NCBI GenBank assembly: GCA_016713305.1
Contig: JADJPK010000007.1
Coordinates: 62,001-126,000, forward strand
DNA from: Betaproteobacteria bacterium
GTDB taxonomy: Bacteria > Pseudomonadota > Gammaproteobacteria > Burkholderiales > Ga0077523
DNA: 64,000 nucleotides
Reading direction: 5' to 3'
A program made the position numbers and the translations under genes. Every line of letters starts with the position of its first letter. Positions within the stretch are counted from its first letter, which is position 1. Below, piece after piece: positions 61,083-64,000 of the stretch. The notes beneath the pieces were generated by a model. It did not search any database, was not told the origin of the DNA, and was given only the letters and a program-made list of their open reading frames with translations.

Positions 61083-62412
61083 TTGGCTACCCAGACCTTT
61101 ACTCCGGAATTCGAGGAGGCGACGTACAAGAAAGTCGGCGCCAAACTCATTCCGTTCCTCTTCTTCTGCTACATCGTCGCGTTCCTGGATCGCGTCAACG
61201 TGGGCTTCGCGAAGCTCCAGATGGCAGCGGACCTGCAGTTCTCGGATGCGGTGTACGGGTTCGGCGCGGGCATCTTCTTCATCGGATACTTCATTTTCGA
61301 AGTGCCCAGCAACGTGATTCTCGAGCGCGTGGGCGCCAAGATGTGGATCGCGCGGATCATGATCACCTGGGGCATCATCTCCAGCGCGTTCATGTTCGTG
61401 AACGGCGAATTCTGGTTCTACACGCTCCGGTTCCTGCTGGGGTGGCCCAAGCCGGTTCTTTCCCGGCATCATCCTGTACATGACCTACTGGTTTCCGTCG
61501 TCGCGCCGTGCGCGGATGACGGCGCTGTTCATGACGGCCATCGCCATCTCCAACGTCGTCGGCTCGCCGGTCTCGGGCGCGATCATGCAGTACATGGACA
61601 TGGTCAACGGCTGGCGCGGCTGGCAGTGGCTGTTCCTGCTGGAGGGCATTCCCTCGGTGATCATCGGCGTGCTCGTGATCTTCCTGCTTCCCAACAAGCC
61701 GCGCGACTGCAAGTGGCTGGAGACGGCGGAGAAGGATCTCATCGACCAGCGCGTGCGCGAGGACAACGAGGCCAAGGCCGAACTGGGCGGACGTCACAGC
61801 TTCATGGACGCCTTCAAGGACGTCCGGGTCTGGGCGCTGGCGATCGTGTACTTCTGCGGCGTGGTGGGCTTCTACGCGATCAACTTCTGGATGCCCACGA
61901 TCATCCAGGAACTGGGCATCGACAAGAAGGACCTCCTCAAGGTGGGACTGCTCAGCATGATTCCCTGGGGTGTCGCCGCCGTTTCGATGGTCCTGGTGGG
62001 ATCGCATTCGGACCGGACCGGCGAGCGCCGCTGGCACGCGGCGGGATCGCTGCTCGTGGCGGTCGTCGGCATGGTGGCGCTGGCGCTCATCGGCAAGAAC
62101 GCCTTCCCGGCGATCATCGCCCTGACGGTCGTGACGGCCGGCATCCTGTCCTGGGTGGCGACGTTCTGGTCCCTGCCGACGGCGTTCCTGTCCGGGACCG
62201 CAGCCGCCGCGGGGATCGCCTGGATCAACTCGGTGGGCAACCTCGGCGGCCATTTCGGCCCGGACCTGATCGGACGCATCCGCACGGCGACGAATTCCAG
62301 TGAGGCGGCCTTCCACGCGCTGGCAGCGGTGGGGTTCCTGGGCGTGATCATCATCCTGCTCCTGCCGAAGACTCAGCGCACGCCCGGGGCGATCTCCGCA
62401 ACGCCTCACTGA
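61083..62412 (+). CDS. MFS permease of the anion:cation symporter type (frame broken)
   Basis: Major facilitator with 12 predicted helices, like tartrate or phthalate permeases (ACS family). The first frame, from TTG 61083, encodes helices 1-4 with FLDRVNVGFAKLQM and FFIGYFIFEVPSNVILERVGAK. The second frame resumes at about 61450 with FFPGIILYMTYWFPSSRRARMTALFM and runs to the stop. The break lies at 61439-61460. Adding one G in the GGG run and one T in the TT run gives FLLGVAQAGFFPGIIL, the family consensus, so two one-base deletions explain it. The substrate is probably an organic acid anion. No enzyme gene is adjacent. Confidence 0.85.
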
Positions 62413-62715
62413 AGGCAGACGCGCGTTCCGGCCTCGGGCCCCGGGCGCGCGGTGACACCCTGCGAGGCGACCGGTGCCTGCACCGCTCGCCTTCTTTCCT
62501 TCCCGGACCGCCGGTTCCAACGGTACGTCCGGGGGGAACGCAATTCACACCTTCGACAAGTGGCAGTCCCGCGGCCGGGGTCGTTCTGCGTATTCGATGA
62601 ACGACAACTCCGGCCGTAACTTTTTTCGACAGTGGTCCGCCGCCGATCCTGTCGAGCCGGTAGAATCCGGACAACTGTCATCTAGAAGATCCCTGAACGA
62701 CCGGTTGACTATCCT

Positions 62716-64000
62716 GTGCGACGATTTCTGGTCATCGTTCTCGCGTTCCTTCTCGCGTTGCTGCTCGGCTTTCTCGTCTACATGACCCAGACCGCAGATT
62801 TCGGTCGCCAGGTACGTGTGAACGAACAGCTCGCCAACCTGCGCAGACTCGACGCCAAGTGGAACGAGTCGATCCTGCGCGCGAGAACGGGCGCCCTGGC
62901 CGACGAGGAGATGCAGCGCGTCTCGCGCGACCAGCTCGGTCGTGCGATCAACGGTCTCAGTCAGGAAGCCAGGGCGCTCGAGGACCTCGTTCTGGTGGCC
63001 AATGTGGCAAGACTCCAGACCGTGTACGACGAGAAGCTGATGCTCATGGCCGAATACGGCCGGGCGACCGAGGTCTCGGCGAAGGCACTTTCCAGCGTGT
63101 TGAGTTCGGTGCCTTCGGCCCAGGCTCAGATCCGGGACTTGCGCGCTGCCGATCCCGGGGCGCTGCGCGAGAGGCTGGAGGAAGTCCGCATGCTGCTCGA
63201 CCGCCTTTCTGCGACGAGCATGGAGTTTTCGGCAGTGTCCGGCGAGCGTCTGGCCCAGGAGATCGAGCAGGCGGAATTCAAGCTCCTGGCGGCCGTGGAC
63301 GTGCTTCCCGGGGCGATCCGCGACACTCTGCGCCAGACGGTCACCACGCTGCGGGCGTTGCGCGAGGCGCAGCCCCGCCGGGACCAGGCGTTCGCCAGGC
63401 TGTACTACTTCCCGACCGCCCCGCGCACCGATGCCTTGGGGACTTCGTTCGCCCAGACGTTTCAGGGCGCACTCGAGCAGCGGGAGCTCTATCGCGTCTA
63501 TCTCGTCTTCTACTCCGCGGCCCTGCTGGTACTGTTGGCCTACGTCGGCGCGCAGCTGTTCCGCAGCTATCGCGTCATCAACATCGTCAATCTGCAGTTG
63601 AAGCGGGCCAACGAAACCCTGGAACAGAAGGTGGAACTGCGCACGCGGGAGCTGTCGGACGCGCTCAAGCACCTGAAGGAATCCGAGGCGATGCTGGTGC
63701 AGTCCGAGAAGATGTCATCGCTCGGGCAGATGGTGGCCGGAGTGGCTCACGAGATCAACACGCCGCTCGCCTACGTGAAGTCGAGCCTGGAATCGGTGCA
63801 GGCGCAACTGCCGCAGTTGTCCGCGCTTGCCGTCCAGACCGAGCGGCTGCTGGAGATGCTGCAGTCGGGCAATGCGACCGAGGACGAAGTGACGTCGCAG
63901 TTCACCCAGGTGAGCAACATGGTGCGCGAGATGCGCGAGCAGGAGGCGGTTCCCACGCTCGAACGCCTCACCCAGGACGGTGTGTACGGCATCGGACAGA
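62716..64000 (+). CDS. Sensor histidine kinase with helical periplasmic domain (3' cut by window)
   Basis: The frame opens at GTG 62716 (MRRFLVIVLAFLLALLLGFLVY) and stays open to the window end, so the gene continues beyond it. TM1 is at residues 4-22. An all-helical periplasmic region of about 230 residues follows (repeats such as RLQTVYDEKLMLMAEYGRATEVSAKAL), resembling DAHL-type sensor domains. TM2 is YRVYLVFYSAALLVLLAYVGAQLF. A coiled coil and the HisKA box GQMVAGVAHEINTPLAYVKSSLE, with the phospho-accepting His, come next. The ATPase domain lies outside. The ligand is unknown. The gap 62413-62715 before it holds nothing I can identify. Confidence 0.85.
   Translation, partial: MRRFLVIVLAFLLALLLGFLVYMTQTADFGRQVRVNEQLANLRRLDAKWNESILRARTGALADEEMQRVSRDQLGRAINGLSQEARALEDLVLVANVARLQTVYDEKLMLMAEYGRATEVSAKALSSVLSSVPSAQAQIRDLRAADPGALRERLEEVRMLLDRLSATSMEFSAVSGERLAQEIEQAEFKLLAAVDVLPGAIRDTLRQTVTTLRALREAQPRRDQAFARLYYFPTAPRTDALGTSFAQTFQGALEQRELYRVYLVFYSAALLVLLAYVGAQLFRSYRVINIVNLQLKRANETLEQKVELRTRELSDALKHLKESEAMLVQSEKMSSLGQMVAGVAHEINTPLAYVKSSLESVQAQLPQLSALAVQTERLLEMLQSGNATEDEVTSQFTQVSNMVREMREQEAVPTLERLTQDGVYGIGQ

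Noticed and set aside
1..64000. Insertion sequences, prophage, integrons, tRNA or rRNA genes
   Set aside because: No transposase, integrase or phage-like protein, no terminal inverted repeats and no tRNA or rRNA pattern were found on either strand.

Overview
The window looks like a chromosomal segment of a motile, nitrate-respiring betaproteobacterium (Burkholderiales, Rhodocyclales or Nitrosomonadales type). Pointers are the high G+C content, the polar-type flagellar order flhA-flhF-flhG-fliA-motC-motD, the flgN-flgM-flgA block, a narXL/narK1K2GHJI locus, a PEP-CTERM protein and an Anbu-type proteasome homologue. I saw no rRNA, tRNA, insertion sequence, integrase or CRISPR array.

Layout. 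(1) 1-7.6 kb: end of flhA, flhF, flhG, fliA (frame broken by an indel), motC, motD on +, then flgN, flgM, flgA on -. (2) 7.7-10.7 kb: a GGDEF diguanylate cyclase under a probable sigma-28 promoter. Its last 19 codons plus about 85 downstream bases are present nine times in tandem, and each spacer holds a hairpin with compensatory base changes. (3) 10.8-14.8 kb: narX (one frameshift), narL and a degenerate HD-GYP gene. (4) 15.1-28.9 kb: narK1, narK2, narG, narH, narJ, narI, then a parvulin, a CopD-like membrane protein, a small soluble chemoreceptor-like protein, a stand-alone diiron ODP-type protein, a SirB-like membrane protein and an alginate-export-type porin, closely packed and probably one transcription unit. 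(5) 29.3-32.4 kb: a LarA-family gene (-) and a chemoreceptor with a sigma-28-like promoter. (6) 32.8-43.0 kb: a BMP-type ABC importer with formamidase, biuret hydrolase, a second cysteine hydrolase (triuret hydrolase-like), AtzG, AtzE and AtzH homologues and a flavin reductase. This reads as uptake and stepwise hydrolysis of triuret, biuret or carboxybiuret for nitrogen. (7) 43.2-50.0 kb: the ATP-grasp / alpha-E / Anbu / transglutaminase cluster. (8) 50.2-59.8 kb: an OmpA-like protein (-), then an alpha-2-macroglobulin with a CLEQ thioester overlapping pbpC. (9) 60-64 kb: a PEP-CTERM protein with a strong terminator, an MFS permease (frame broken) and the start of a sensor histidine kinase cut by the window end.

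Quality note. Intact-looking genes carry single-base indels, mostly next to short homopolymers (fliA, narX, the porin three times, the MFS gene), and the ABC ATPase has an in-frame TAG. Most of these may be sequencing or assembly errors. Each gene is described both as it reads and as it would read if corrected.

How it works together. Flagellar control (FliA/FlgM) appears to reach a c-di-GMP enzyme and a chemoreceptor through sigma-28-like promoters. Nitrate respiration is controlled by NarXL, and its operon tail adds a possible oxygen-sensing pair, the ODP-like and receptor-like proteins.
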